DNA of 64,000 bases from Mucilaginibacter endophyticus. GTDB taxonomy: Bacteria; Bacteroidota; Bacteroidia; Sphingobacteriales; Sphingobacteriaceae. A model generated the notes under the pieces. That model ran no database searches, was not told the origin of the DNA, and was given only the letters and a program-made list of their open reading frames with translations. This document shows, in pieces, positions 8,803 to 18,563 of this stretch (the first letter of the stretch is position 1; each line of letters starts with the position of its first letter). Location of the stretch: assembly GCF_003351025.1 (NCBI RefSeq), contig NZ_QPCG01000001.1:565949-629948 (forward strand). Direction: 5' to 3'. A program made the translations under genes and the position numbers.

Positions 8803-9162
8803 TTACAGTGAGTTACTGAACAGACGGTCATGAATAATATGGTTGAGTTCCAGCATCACAAAAGTACCTTCTAAAAGCTCCTTTAGGTTGATGATCTGAG
8901 CCAGTGAAAGCACATAACAATGATCGCAGGCGCAGATGAATATGATCTCAACATCCGGATCGGTAGTAGTGTTAAGCAGTTTTTCTTCAATGTCGATAGC
9001 GTAAACTGCTTTGCGCAATTTCAGGAAATTACGGTGATCAAACCTTGCAACTTTACCGGCGAAATCAACATACCAGCAACGCTCCGCATCGCACTGGTAA
9101 ACTGCACCTGTTTTGGTGCTGAAAACGTCGGTCCATAAAGTTAGTTCGGTGGTCGCAATCAT
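8803..9162 (-). CDS. Conserved hypothetical protein
   Basis: This encodes 119 residues from the ATG at 9162 (MIATTELTLWTDVF). Extension to 9198 is possible but starts with a low-complexity Asn/Ile stretch. The sequence has CDAERCWYVDFAGKVARFDHRNFLKLRKAV and FICACDHCYVLSLAQIINLKELLEG, with Cys pairs (CxxxxC, CACDHC) that could bind metal. No family is recognised. It is preceded by a long AT-rich tract. Confidence 0.6.
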   Translation of the reverse strand: MIATTELTLWTDVFSTKTGAVYQCDAERCWYVDFAGKVARFDHRNFLKLRKAVYAIDIEEKLLNTTTDPDVEIIFICACDHCYVLSLAQIINLKELLEGTFVMLELNHIIHDRLFSNSL

Positions 9163-9239
9163 ATAACGGATACAAATATTGGTATTATTTGTAATCAATC
9201 CAAATAAACATAAAAAAAATTTATTAACAGATTTCGGGA

Positions 9240-9900
9240 GCTTGGGGTTGTAAGAACTTTAGTTGTAGTTAATTGTCATTGGCCCGCTCAATTGCCGCGG
9301 GAAGGCTTTGTTCTTTTTCTTGATAAAAAGAACCAAAAATCAAGTCGGCAGATAGGCTTCTTCGCCGCACCGGCTTTTACCCGCTTGCCTCTCCCTGGCC
9401 TTTGCCCTGCAAACCGGGCAGAACCACGGGCTGCAATTATTTTGCCCTGCTTCGCTCGCTCATTGGCCTGCCCCTCTGCAAAAACTTGCTATGCCCCTCC
9501 AGCCGCACAGGCCACCATTGTTCTGTCCGCTTTCATCCGAAGCTTACCTGCCGACGGGTTTGAGGAAAGAAACAAGATAATGAGAGTCAAGAAGAAAGAC
9601 GATATACATTCAAACTATGTCATTGAGGAATAAGCAACCGCACGGCAGCATGCCTGCCCTGTAGAGCATGCGATTACCACGTCGCGCCGAGCTCATTTCC
9701 ATTGCATGCTCCTCGCAATGACATATTTTTAGTGAAAACAAAAGCGCGCCGGCCCGACAAAAAAGCGGGCCAGGGAGTATGGCCTGTGAGGGGAAGCATT
9801 TTTTTGTCTTGATGTTTGGTTACTTTGCATCCAAGGTAAAGTAACTGGCCCCGCCCGGCCAAGAGGGCGACGGTGTAAGTTATAAAAGCACAAAGTTTGT
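9240..9900. repeat. gene-free region made of degenerate repeats
   Basis: The gap 9163-10054 holds no credible gene. The left part (about 9280-9560) reads as the widely copied TTCTTTTTCTTGATAAAAAG intergenic repeat of Sphingobacteriaceae, and 9790-9880 is its usual partner (GTTTGGTTACTTTGCATC). In between lies a decayed palindrome (GTCATTGAGGAATAAGCAA ... CTCCTCGCAATGACA, about 9617-9722) related to the CATTGCGAGG family seen further right. Confidence 0.55.
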
Positions 9901-9988
9901 TAACAGCGTCTTTCGAGTGTTTTAAATCCACCATCATTACCCAATTAACTTATCTGTAAATTTTTCATACAAGCAATTAATTTTATTA

Positions 9989-9996
9989 TAAATTTG
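9989..9996 (+). promoter_or_regulatory. candidate -7 element of the alpha-glucan operon
   Basis: TAAATTTG matches TAnnTTTG exactly, 58 bases before the start of the first GH13 gene. No clear -33 TTG is seen at the best spacing, so this is only a candidate. Confidence 0.4.
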
Positions 9997-10054
9997 AAAC
10001 GCGGTTACGGACTTTTTCGCAACCCAACCAATTATCCTTTTATCATTTTTTTAT

Positions 10055-11917
10055 ATGAGAAAAACCTTACTATCCACCTTATGCTGCTTGCTGGCTGCTT
10101 TGGGTGTAAAGGCACAAACGCCTGCACTTGAGCGCGTTGAGCCTATGTCATGGTGGGTTGGCATGAGCAATCCAAACCTGCAACTGGTGGTTCATGGCAG
10201 CAACATCGCGCAGCGCAGCGTATCTTTAAGCTACCCTGGTGTAAAGCTTAAAGCAGTGCACAAAGTCGAAAATTCAAATTATTTATTTGTCGACCTGCAA
10301 ATTTTTTCATCGGCTATTCCGGGAACGTTCCCGATAAAATTTAAAAAAGCAGGCGAAAAAGATCTTACCTACAGTTACACGCTTAACAAACGTGATAAGT
10401 CGGCGGGTAGGGCGCAGGGTGTTACCAGTAAAGATCTGATCTATCTGATTATGCCTGACAGGTTTAGCAATGGCGATGCCGCTAACGACTCCTTCAATAA
10501 CCTTCGTGAGCAGGGCATTCATCGCGATTCTATGTTTAGCCGTCATGGCGGCGACTTACAGGGCATCATGAACCACCTTGATTATTTGAAAAACTTAGGT
10601 GTTACCGCTATCTGGCTTACTCCCGAAATTGAAAACGATGAGCCGCACGCCTCATATCATGGCTACGCCGTTACCGATTATTATAAGATAGACCCCCGTT
10701 ACGGCACCAACGATCTTTATAAAAAGTTTGTTGAAAAATGCCATAGCATGGGTTTAAAGGTGATTAAGGACCTGGTGCACAACCACGCCGGTACCGAAGG
10801 TTACCTGATACAGGATATGCCGATGAAAAGCTGGGTACATCAATGGCCACAATACACCAAATCAAACTTCCGTGATGCTGCGGTGATGGATCCACATGCT
10901 TCGCCTATGGACCGCAGGCTGATGCAGGATGGCTGGTTTGATCATCGCATGGCCGATATGAACCAGAACAATGTTTACGTACAAAACTATCTCACCCAAA
11001 ACCACATCTGGTGGGTTGAGTATGCCGGTATCGATGGCTTCAGGCTGGATACCTATCCATATAATGAACCTGTTTATATGGCAAAATGGGCTAAAGATGT
11101 AAAGGCCGAATTTCCTAAACTTTCCATATTTGGCGAAACGCTGGTATGGTCGGCTGCTAACCAGGCATTTTTTACTCAAGGTAATACCGTTAACCGCGGG
11201 TTTGATACCCAACTTCCAGGCGTTACCGACGGAGTTTTAAAAGATGCTATTTATGAAGCCATCAACGGTAAAGATGGTTGGACTGATGGTGTTGGTCGCC
11301 TGTATTCGGTTGTAGCGCAGGATTTTTTATACCAGGATGCTACCCGAAACACCATATTTATGGATAACCATGATATGAGCCGTTTACTATCTATGGTAGG
11401 CGAAGATATTCCTAAATACAAATCGGCTATGGCTATGCTGCTTACTATGCGTGGCGTACCGCAAATGTATTATGGCGATGAGATCCTGATGAAAAACTAT
11501 TCCAATCCCGATGGTTTGGTACGTGAGGACTTTCCCGGAGGCTGGGCCGGCGATAAGCAGAATAAATTTACTGCCGAAGGTCGCGACAAAAAGGAAAACG
11601 ATGCTTTTAACTATGTGAGCAAGCTTGCCAATTACCGTAAGGTTACTACAGCCCTGCAAACCGGTAAAATGATGCAGTTTGTACCCGAAAATGGCATTTA
11701 TGTTTATTTCAGGTACGATGCTCAAAAAACGGTGATGATCATATTCAACAGCAGTGAAAAAGATCAGGAAACCACTACCTCAAGATATTTTGAGCGTATC
11801 GGCGATGCCAAAAAAGCAAAGAATGTGCTAACGGATGAGATGGTTGGTCTGGATAAGGTAACAATACCGGCCAAGACAACTTTAGTATTAGAATTAATAC
11901 CCGGCGTTACTCATTAA
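10055..11917 (+). CDS. SusA-like GH13 alpha-amylase / neopullulanase
   Basis: This 620-residue protein has an N-terminal signal (MRKTLLSTLCCLLAALGVKAQ) and is therefore periplasmic. An N-terminal immunoglobulin-like cyclomaltodextrinase domain (about 25-115, RVEPMSWWVGMSNPNLQLVV) precedes the GH13 barrel. Catalytic residues are visible: Asp332 in GFRLDTYPY (nucleophile), Glu361 in FGETLVW (acid/base) and Asp440 in MDNHDMSR; DLVHNH is conserved region I. Length and layout match SusA of the Bacteroides starch system, which hydrolyses maltodextrins and pullulan. It is first in the operon with pgmB, GH65, GH13, MFS and GH31 genes. No SusC/SusD pair is in the window. Confidence 0.93.
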   Translation: MRKTLLSTLCCLLAALGVKAQTPALERVEPMSWWVGMSNPNLQLVVHGSNIAQRSVSLSYPGVKLKAVHKVENSNYLFVDLQIFSSAIPGTFPIKFKKAGEKDLTYSYTLNKRDKSAGRAQGVTSKDLIYLIMPDRFSNGDAANDSFNNLREQGIHRDSMFSRHGGDLQGIMNHLDYLKNLGVTAIWLTPEIENDEPHASYHGYAVTDYYKIDPRYGTNDLYKKFVEKCHSMGLKVIKDLVHNHAGTEGYLIQDMPMKSWVHQWPQYTKSNFRDAAVMDPHASPMDRRLMQDGWFDHRMADMNQNNVYVQNYLTQNHIWWVEYAGIDGFRLDTYPYNEPVYMAKWAKDVKAEFPKLSIFGETLVWSAANQAFFTQGNTVNRGFDTQLPGVTDGVLKDAIYEAINGKDGWTDGVGRLYSVVAQDFLYQDATRNTIFMDNHDMSRLLSMVGEDIPKYKSAMAMLLTMRGVPQMYYGDEILMKNYSNPDGLVREDFPGGWAGDKQNKFTAEGRDKKENDAFNYVSKLANYRKVTTALQTGKMMQFVPENGIYVYFRYDAQKTVMIIFNSSEKDQETTTSRYFERIGDAKKAKNVLTDEMVGLDKVTIPAKTTLVLELIPGVTH

Positions 11918-11962
11918 AATAATATCTTTAGGGGACTAATTCCCTGTGTTTTACCCAAAAAA

Positions 11963-12613
11963 ATGAATACTATAAAAGCCTGTATTTTCGACCTTGACGG
12001 CGTAATCGTTGATACTGCCGTTTATCACTATAAAGCCTGGAAAAGGCTGGCTAACTCGCTCGGGTTTGATTTTACCGAACATCAGAACGAGCAGCTGAAA
12101 GGCGTAAGCCGTGTGCGTTCGCTGCAACTGATATTAGGTTGGGGCGGTGTTACTAAAACCGAAGCCGAGCAGGAGCAGCTGGCTACCCAAAAAAACGCCT
12201 GGTACATGGAAATGGTAAACCAGATGAAACCCGAAGAGATCTTGCCCGGTGCGAAAGAGTTTTTAAAAAGCTGCCGTGCGGTGGGGCTTAAAACAGCGCT
12301 TGGCTCGGCCAGTAAAAATTCCATGACCATATTGGAAAAAATTGGCATCACCGATATGTTTGACGCTGTAATTGATGGTAACAAGGTAAGTAAAGCCAAG
12401 CCCGACCCGGAAGTGTTTTTAGCCGGTGCGCAAGCCCTGGGGGTATTACCCGAAGAATGCGTGGTTTTTGAAGATGCCATAGCAGGTGTTGAAGCCGCCA
12501 TTGCCGGTGATATGAAGGTGGTTGGCATTGGTTCGCCCGATGTGCTTAAAGGCGCCAACCTGGTTATTAAAGGTTTGGATGAAATGACACTGGATAAATT
12601 GTATAAACTGTAA
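11963..12613 (+). CDS. pgmB: Beta-phosphoglucomutase
   Basis: This 216-residue HAD-superfamily protein has FDLDGVIVDT: Asp10 is the nucleophile and Asp12 the acid/base. The cap begins with YHYKAWKRLANSLGF and KGVSRVRSLQLIL, typical of beta-phosphoglucomutase, followed by GSASKNS, KAKPDPEVFLAGA and VFEDAIAGVEAA. It interconverts beta-glucose-1-phosphate and glucose-6-phosphate in the cytoplasm. This fits directly with the next gene: inverting GH65 maltose phosphorylase releases beta-glucose-1-phosphate. The gene starts 45 bases after the GH13 stop. Confidence 0.95.
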   Translation: MNTIKACIFDLDGVIVDTAVYHYKAWKRLANSLGFDFTEHQNEQLKGVSRVRSLQLILGWGGVTKTEAEQEQLATQKNAWYMEMVNQMKPEEILPGAKEFLKSCRAVGLKTALGSASKNSMTILEKIGITDMFDAVIDGNKVSKAKPDPEVFLAGAQALGVLPEECVVFEDAIAGVEAAIAGDMKVVGIGSPDVLKGANLVIKGLDEMTLDKLYKL

Positions 12614-12731
12614 GGCCCCACCCAACCCTCCCCTAAAGGGAGAGGGCTTTTGAATTGCATGGAGGCATAATAAACTATTAACTATTAAACTAAAAGTCTC
12701 CCCTTTTAGGGGGAGATTTAGAGGGGGCTCA
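12614..12731. repeat. intergenic repeat within the operon
   Basis: CCCTCCCCTAAAGGGAGAGGG on the left and AAGTCTCCCCTTTTAGGGGG on the right are two G/C-run palindromes of a common Bacteroidota intergenic type. They lie between pgmB and the GH65 gene and could modulate mRNA processing. Confidence 0.55.
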
Positions 12732-15041
12732 ATGAAAAACTACATAAAAGCTGATGAGTGGAAGATAATTGAAGAAGGCTTCGATGCTCATTACAATAAA
12801 ATTTCTGAAAGCATATTCAGTTTGGGCAATGGCCGTATGGGGCAGCGTGCCAATTTTGAAGAAGCTTACAGCGGCGATACCCTGCAAGGTAACTATGTGG
12901 CCGGGGTTTATTACCCGGATAAAACCCGTGTAGGCTGGTGGAAAAATGGCTACCCTGAGTATTTTGCCAAAGTACTGAATGCCGCTAACTGGGTGGGTAT
13001 TGATGTTACGATTGATGGCGAGCAACTTGATCTTGCCAAATGCGAAGTGTTCAGTTTCCGTCGTGAGCTGAATATGAAGGAAGGCTATCTTAAACGCGAT
13101 TTCCGTGCTAAAACAGCCTCAGGTAAAGAACTTAAGGTAGAAGCCATCCGCTTTTGCAGCATGGCCGATGATGAAACCGGCGCCATCAAATACACCCTTA
13201 CCCCTTTAAACTTCAGCGGCGCTATCACCCTAACCCCATCAATTGATGGCGATGTGGTGAACAAAGACTCTAACTACGATGAAAAATTTTGGGATGAAGT
13301 AAGCAAAGCTACACAAGCTGATGGCGGTTACATTGTAATGCGCACCAAAAAAACGGGCTTTGTGGTTGCTACGGGCATGAAGTTTAATATCCTGCAAAAT
13401 GGTGCAGCTATTGAACCAGCTACCGAGGCTATCGAAAAAGAAAAATATGTAGCAGCTAAGGTTAGTTTAGAAGCCAAACAGGGCGAAAGCATTACGGTGA
13501 TTAAATACGCCGCTAACCTATCGTCACAAAACTATAAACAGGAAGAACTGGTTGATCAGTTAAACGCTACTTTAGCCCGTATCAGCGCAAAAGGTTTTGA
13601 TACCATGCTGGCTGAGCAAGCTGCTGCCTGGGCCGAAAAATGGAAGCATAACGATATTATCATCGAAGGTGATACCTCGGCGCAGCAGGCTATCCGTTTC
13701 AATATCTATCAGCTTAACCAAACCTATACCGGCGAGGATGATCGTCTGAACATAGGCCCTAAAGGTTTTACAGGCGAAAAATACGGAGGCTCTACCTATT
13801 GGGATACTGAGGCTTATTGTGTGCCTTTCTATCTTTCAACAGCGCCACAAAAGGTTACCCGTAACTTGTTGCTTTATCGTTATAAACAATTGGGTAAAGC
13901 CATTGAAAACGCGCAATTGTTGGGCTTTAAAGATGGCGCGGCTTTATACCCGATGGTTACCATGGATGGTACCGAATGCCATAACGAGTGGGAGATCACC
14001 TTTGAGGAAATCCACCGTAACGGGGCTATTGCTTTTGCCATTTACAATTACGTGCGTTATACCGGCGATGACGCTTACCTGGGCGATTACGGTTTTGATG
14101 TATTGCTGGGCATAGCCAGGTTCTGGTCGCAAAGGGTTAACTGGTCGGATGATAAGCAGCAATATGTAATGCTGGGGGTAACCGGGCCAAACGAGTACGA
14201 GAACAACGTAAATAACAACTGGTACACCAGCACCATAGCTACCTGGTGTATGCAATATACCATTGATGTTGCTGATAAGATAAAAGCTACTGAGCCGGAG
14301 AAATATGCCGCCCTGGTGAGCAAGCTGAACCTGAATGAAGAAACTGAGTTTGGCCGTTTCAGCGATATCGTTAAAAAGATGTATTACCCGTACGACGAGA
14401 AACGCCAGGTGTTTTTACAGCAGGATGGCTACCTTGATAAAGAGCAGATCCTGGTGAAAGATCTGCCAGCGTCAGAACGCCCTATCAACCAAAAATGGAG
14501 CTGGGACAGGATATTGCGTTCATGCTATATTAAACAGGCCGATGTTTTACAGGGAATCTACTTTTTTGAAGATCAGTACGATATAGATACCATTCGCCGT
14601 AATTTTGATTTCTACGAGCCGCGTACAGTGCATGAGTCATCATTATCGCCATGTGTGCACGCTATTTTAGCTGCCAAGCTTGGCGACGAAGCACGTGCTT
14701 ACGAGTTTTACCTGCGTACAGCCCGTTTAGACCTTGACGATTATAACAACGATACCGAGGATGGTTGTCACATTACCTCAATGGCTGGTACCTGGATGGC
14801 TGTTGTTGAAGGCTTTGGAGGTATGCGTGTTAGTGATGGTAAACTTGCGTTCCAACCGTTCATACCAGAAAAATGGTCGTCATTCTCGTTCCATATCGGT
14901 TTCCGTGGTGCGTTGCTTAACATCAAAGTGAGCAAAGAGGGCGTGCAGATTAAAAACTCGTCGGATGTGGAAGCAACCGTATTGGTTTATGGTAAAGAGC
15001 AGTTGGTGAAAGCCAATGATGAATTACTGGTTGAGGCGTAA
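12732..15041 (+). CDS. GH65 maltose phosphorylase-type enzyme
   Basis: This 769-residue protein has no signal peptide, so it is cytoplasmic. It shows the GH65 layout: an N-terminal beta-sandwich (about 1-270, starting with EGFDAHYNKISESIFSLGNG), an (alpha/alpha)6 barrel and a C-terminal beta domain. Glu488 in GVTGPNEYENNVNNNWYT is the general acid, matching Glu487 of the Lactobacillus brevis enzyme. The phosphate-binding region contains RTVHESSLSPCVHA. It should phosphorolyse maltose to beta-glucose-1-phosphate and glucose. Kojibiose or trehalose specificity cannot be excluded, but the maltodextrin context and pgmB favour maltose. Its TAA stop shares one base with the next ATG (TAATG), implying translational coupling. 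Confidence 0.92.
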   Translation: MKNYIKADEWKIIEEGFDAHYNKISESIFSLGNGRMGQRANFEEAYSGDTLQGNYVAGVYYPDKTRVGWWKNGYPEYFAKVLNAANWVGIDVTIDGEQLDLAKCEVFSFRRELNMKEGYLKRDFRAKTASGKELKVEAIRFCSMADDETGAIKYTLTPLNFSGAITLTPSIDGDVVNKDSNYDEKFWDEVSKATQADGGYIVMRTKKTGFVVATGMKFNILQNGAAIEPATEAIEKEKYVAAKVSLEAKQGESITVIKYAANLSSQNYKQEELVDQLNATLARISAKGFDTMLAEQAAAWAEKWKHNDIIIEGDTSAQQAIRFNIYQLNQTYTGEDDRLNIGPKGFTGEKYGGSTYWDTEAYCVPFYLSTAPQKVTRNLLLYRYKQLGKAIENAQLLGFKDGAALYPMVTMDGTECHNEWEITFEEIHRNGAIAFAIYNYVRYTGDDAYLGDYGFDVLLGIARFWSQRVNWSDDKQQYVMLGVTGPNEYENNVNNNWYTSTIATWCMQYTIDVADKIKATEPEKYAALVSKLNLNEETEFGRFSDIVKKMYYPYDEKRQVFLQQDGYLDKEQILVKDLPASERPINQKWSWDRILRSCYIKQADVLQGIYFFEDQYDIDTIRRNFDFYEPRTVHESSLSPCVHAILAAKLGDEARAYEFYLRTARLDLDDYNNDTEDGCHITSMAGTWMAVVEGFGGMRVSDGKLAFQPFIPEKWSSFSFHIGFRGALLNIKVSKEGVQIKNSSDVEATVLVYGKEQLVKANDELLVEA

Positions 15042-16855
15042 TGAAAAGCAATAAACTATTTACTTGTTTTATTGCTGCAACAATGTTGCCCCTTATTACG
15101 TTGGCACAGGTAAAAACACATCATACTAAAAAACGCATGGAACAAACTACCAATCACAAGCTCATTATATACCAGTTATTGCCACGGTTATTCGGCAATA
15201 CCAAAACGCTTAATAAAACCAATGGTTCTGTTGAAGAAAATGGTGTTGGTAAACTGAACGACATTAACGATAAAGCCCTGCAGGAAATTAAAAAGATGGG
15301 TTTTACCTACGTTTGGTATACCGGTGTTATTGAGCATGCTACCATGACCGATTATTCGCAGTTTGGCATTAAAGCCGATGATCCGGATATTGTGAAGGGT
15401 AGGGCAGGTTCACCGTATGCTATTAAGGATTATTATGATATCGACCCCGATTTGGCGGTTGATGTACATAACAGGATTGGTGAGTATGAAGCGCTGATTA
15501 AACGTACCCACAACAATGGCTTAAAGGTATTGATGGATTTGGTACCCAACCACGTTGCCCGTACTTACGCATCAGATGTTAAACCTGCCGGTGTACGTGA
15601 TTTTGGTGAGGATGATGATAAAGGCAAGGGTTTTAGCCCGAAGAACGACTTTTATTATATACCCGGTCAGCCCTTTGTGGTGCCATCGGGCTATAATCCC
15701 GGAGGGGATGAATTCAAAAGCCCGTTGAAGGATGGAAAGTTTGACGAGAATCCTGCCAAAGCTACCGGTAACGATGTTTTCAGCGCGGCGCCGTCAATTA
15801 ATGATTGGTTCGAGACCATGAAACTAAACTACGGGGTTGATTATATGGATCATCGTCGTGGTCATTTCGATCCCATTCCACCACTTTGGAGCAAGGTTTA
15901 TGATATCCTGCATTACTGGAGCGAAAAGGGTGTTGATGGTTTCCGTTGCGATATGGTGGAGATGGTGCCCATTGAGTTTTGGGGATGGGTTATCCCTAAG
16001 CTTAAGGCAGAGCATCCCGGTTTAGTATTTATCGGCGAAGCTTATGACAAAGGCAAATACAACGATTATATTTTTAAAGGCAAATTTGATTATTTGTACG
16101 ATAAGGTAGGTCTGTACGATGCCATTAAACGCCTTACCCGCGATGAGCATAACTCATCAACCTGGGAAATTAACGCCGTTTGGAACCACGATAGTAAAGG
16201 TATAGATGAGCATATGCTTCGCTTTATGGAAAACCACGACGAGCAACGCATTGCTTGCAATGATTTTGCAGGCAACCCATGGCTTGCCGTTCCAGGTATG
16301 ATTGTTACCGCCACGCTGAACACCGGCCCGGTAATGGTGTATTTTGGTCAGGAAGTAGGGGAGCCCGCCATCGGTACCGAAGGTTTTAGCGGTAATGACG
16401 GTCGTACTTCTATATTTGATTATTGGGGAGTACCTCAGCATCAAAAATGGGTGAATAACCACGAGTATGATGGCGCGCAACTATCTGCCGATCAGCAAAA
16501 GCTTCGTGGCTTTTATCATAACCTGCTTACGGCGGTGCATAACAGCGAGGCTATTAAATCAGGAGCGTTTTATGAGCTGATGATGGCTAATGAGCGGCAG
16601 CCGGGGTTTGATACCCGTTTGTATATCTACGCGCGTTATACCAATAACCAGCGTATATTAGTGATAACCAATTTTAACCGGAGCGAGCGTAAACTAACCG
16701 TAAAGCTTCCGGATGACCTGTTAACAAAATTAAACCAAAGCGGCCATAAACAATTCACCGACTTGCTAAGCGGTGCTAAATTCAATACCGATGATATACG
16801 CAACGGTGTTGAAGTAAGCCTGCCGGCCATGAGCGGATTGTTGCTGGAGTTTTAG
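15041..16855 (+). CDS. Secreted GH13 alpha-amylase family enzyme
   Basis: This 604-residue protein has a signal peptide (LFTCFIAATMLPLITLAQ) and is periplasmic or surface-exposed. GH13 regions: VLMDLVPNH, GFRCDMVEMV (Asp304, nucleophile), FIGEAYD (Glu333, acid/base) and MENHDEQR (Asp400). It lacks the Ig-like N-terminal domain of the first GH13 enzyme. There is a large insertion after region I (about 185-260) with many Gly and Asp residues. The product specificity is not evident; alpha-amylase or alpha-glucosidase activity on maltodextrins is likely. Start overlaps the GH65 stop by one base. Confidence 0.9.
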   Translation: MKSNKLFTCFIAATMLPLITLAQVKTHHTKKRMEQTTNHKLIIYQLLPRLFGNTKTLNKTNGSVEENGVGKLNDINDKALQEIKKMGFTYVWYTGVIEHATMTDYSQFGIKADDPDIVKGRAGSPYAIKDYYDIDPDLAVDVHNRIGEYEALIKRTHNNGLKVLMDLVPNHVARTYASDVKPAGVRDFGEDDDKGKGFSPKNDFYYIPGQPFVVPSGYNPGGDEFKSPLKDGKFDENPAKATGNDVFSAAPSINDWFETMKLNYGVDYMDHRRGHFDPIPPLWSKVYDILHYWSEKGVDGFRCDMVEMVPIEFWGWVIPKLKAEHPGLVFIGEAYDKGKYNDYIFKGKFDYLYDKVGLYDAIKRLTRDEHNSSTWEINAVWNHDSKGIDEHMLRFMENHDEQRIACNDFAGNPWLAVPGMIVTATLNTGPVMVYFGQEVGEPAIGTEGFSGNDGRTSIFDYWGVPQHQKWVNNHEYDGAQLSADQQKLRGFYHNLLTAVHNSEAIKSGAFYELMMANERQPGFDTRLYIYARYTNNQRILVITNFNRSERKLTVKLPDDLLTKLNQSGHKQFTDLLSGAKFNTDDIRNGVEVSLPAMSGLLLEF

Positions 16856-16867
16856 CCGCTCCCTTTA

Positions 16868-16969
16868 CGTCATTGCGAGGAGGAACGACGAAGCAATCGC
16901 GAACTGTACAGAGGAGCTTGCATAGCCGCCCTTGTACAGTTTGGGATTGCTTCGTACCTCGCAATGACG
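16868..16969. repeat. palindromic repeat, CATTGCGAGG family
   Basis: The left arm CGTCATTGCGAGGAGGAACG ... AAGCAATCGC and right arm GATTGCTTCGTACCTCGCAA form an imperfect inverted repeat of about 100 bases, with CTGTACAG-like sequence near the middle. Other copies lie at 21207, 23460-23712, 25149, 27990, 31567-31785 and 35822. Confidence 0.8.
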
Positions 16970-16997
16970 CGGAAAAAGAGGGCGTTAAGGGTTGTCG

Positions 16998-17040
16998 TCC
17001 GTCCGTAACACTGTGTTACTGTACTTTTAGACAAGTGTGG
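16998..17040. repeat. short dispersed repeat with ACACTGTGTTAC core
   Basis: GTCCGTCCGTAACACTGTGT followed by TACTGTACTTTTAGACAAG has reverse-complement relatives near 28337-28378, 31638-31672 and 36150-36185. It sits just before the MFS gene. Confidence 0.5.
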
Positions 17041-17079
17041 ACATACAGTGAACCAATGAACCAGTGAACTATTGAACCA

Positions 17080-18465
17080 ATGAACCAAAATAAACCAACC
17101 ATCGCTCAAAAGCCACGATTAAGCTTTTGGCAGATCTTTAACATGAGCTTCGGCTTTTTGGGCATCCAGTTTGGCTTTGCCCTGCAAACAGGTAACGCCA
17201 GCAGGATCCTGCAAACTTTCGGGGCCGATGTTGAGCATCTGTCGTGGTTTTGGTTGGCTGCTCCTATAACGGGTATGATTGTTCAGCCTATCATTGGTCA
17301 TTACAGCGACAGGACCTGGAACCGCCTTGGTCGCCGCAGGCCTTACTTTTTAACCGGGGCTATTTTATCGGGTTTAGCTTTGTTCTTTATGCCAAACTCA
17401 TCTATGCTGGCGGCGCTTATTCCACCTATAGTGGTAGGGGCGGGCATGCTCATGATCATGGATGCATCGTTCAACGTAGCTATGGAACCTTTCAGGGCTT
17501 TGGTGGCCGATAACCTGCCCGATAGTCAGCATACCACCGGTTTCTCCATGCAAACCTGTTTGATAGGTGTAGGCGCGGTTATAGGTTCATGGTTGCCTTA
17601 TGTTTTTGCCGAATGGTTTGGCATTGGAAAAACTGCCGAACAGGGCATCGTACCTAACAACGTGTTATATTCTTTTTATATAGGCGCGGCGGTGTTGATA
17701 GGTGCTATTTTATGGACGGTTATCCGTACTAAAGAATACCCGCCCGAGGTTTATGCTACCTTTCATGAAAAGGACGAATCCGATTCGGGACATAAAGGTG
17801 GTTTATCCGAAATTTTCAGCGATCTGGCCAATATGCCCAAAACCATGAAACAATTGGGCCTGGTGCAGTTTTTCTCCTGGTTCGCGCTTTTCTCTATGTG
17901 GGTATTTACCACCCCTGCCGTAGCCGATCATGTATACCATATTCCGGCGGGCGATACCACATCGGTAGCCTATAATGATGCCGCCAACTGGGTAAACGTA
18001 TTGTTTGGTGTGTATAACGCGGTATCGGCAATTTACGCGCTGCTATTGCCCCGTATCGTAAAAAAACTAAGCCGCAAGCGTGCTCATGCTTTTTCTTTAG
18101 TTATGGGAGGGGTAGGGCTTATCTCTGTATTTTTTATAACCGATCCTAAACTGCTTGTGCTTTCAATGGTGGGGATAGGCCTGGCCTGGGGCAGTATTTT
18201 GGCTATGCCTTACGCCATTTTATCAAGCTCGATACCTGCTTCCAAAATAGGGGTATATATGGGGATATTTAACTTCTTCATCACTTTTCCTCAAATTGTA
18301 AATGGTGTCATAGGCGGGCCGATAGTGAAATATGCTTATAGCGGACATGCTGTTTACGCCTTAGTAATGGCAGGGATATTTATGTTTTTAGCGGCTATAG
18401 CTGTGCTGTTTGTTAAGGATGGCCGTAAAATTCAGATTATTGAACCTGCTGTGAATAAAAGTTAA
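17080..18465 (+). CDS. SLC45-type MFS sugar permease (maltose uptake)
   Basis: This 461-residue membrane protein has about 12 transmembrane helices. The signature RLGRRRPYFLTG between helices 2 and 3 and FGFLGIQFGFALQTGNASRI in helix 1 match the SLC45/GPH-like MFS group in Bacteroidota maltose clusters. It probably imports maltose or short maltodextrins with protons across the inner membrane, feeding the GH65 phosphorylase. The ATG at 17080 is chosen because the upstream ATG at 17056 hits a stop after three codons. The start lies in a short GAACCAATGAACCAGTGAAC-like direct repeat. Confidence 0.87.
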   Translation: MNQNKPTIAQKPRLSFWQIFNMSFGFLGIQFGFALQTGNASRILQTFGADVEHLSWFWLAAPITGMIVQPIIGHYSDRTWNRLGRRRPYFLTGAILSGLALFFMPNSSMLAALIPPIVVGAGMLMIMDASFNVAMEPFRALVADNLPDSQHTTGFSMQTCLIGVGAVIGSWLPYVFAEWFGIGKTAEQGIVPNNVLYSFYIGAAVLIGAILWTVIRTKEYPPEVYATFHEKDESDSGHKGGLSEIFSDLANMPKTMKQLGLVQFFSWFALFSMWVFTTPAVADHVYHIPAGDTTSVAYNDAANWVNVLFGVYNAVSAIYALLLPRIVKKLSRKRAHAFSLVMGGVGLISVFFITDPKLLVLSMVGIGLAWGSILAMPYAILSSSIPASKIGVYMGIFNFFITFPQIVNGVIGGPIVKYAYSGHAVYALVMAGIFMFLAAIAVLFVKDGRKIQIIEPAVNKS

Positions 18466-18563
18466 GTAATTGGCACGGTTAATGATTTTTGGTTAACCAA
18501 TTGTTTGTATCTTGCGTACTAAGTACACTATATACATATTTGCGGAACCACTAATACATTTAA

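Noticed and set aside
9292..9633. A 113-codon open frame in the gap before the alpha-glucan operon
   Set aside because: It follows the well-known FLDKKNQKSS-type intergenic repeat, with no ribosome site or domain, and is better explained as repeat DNA.
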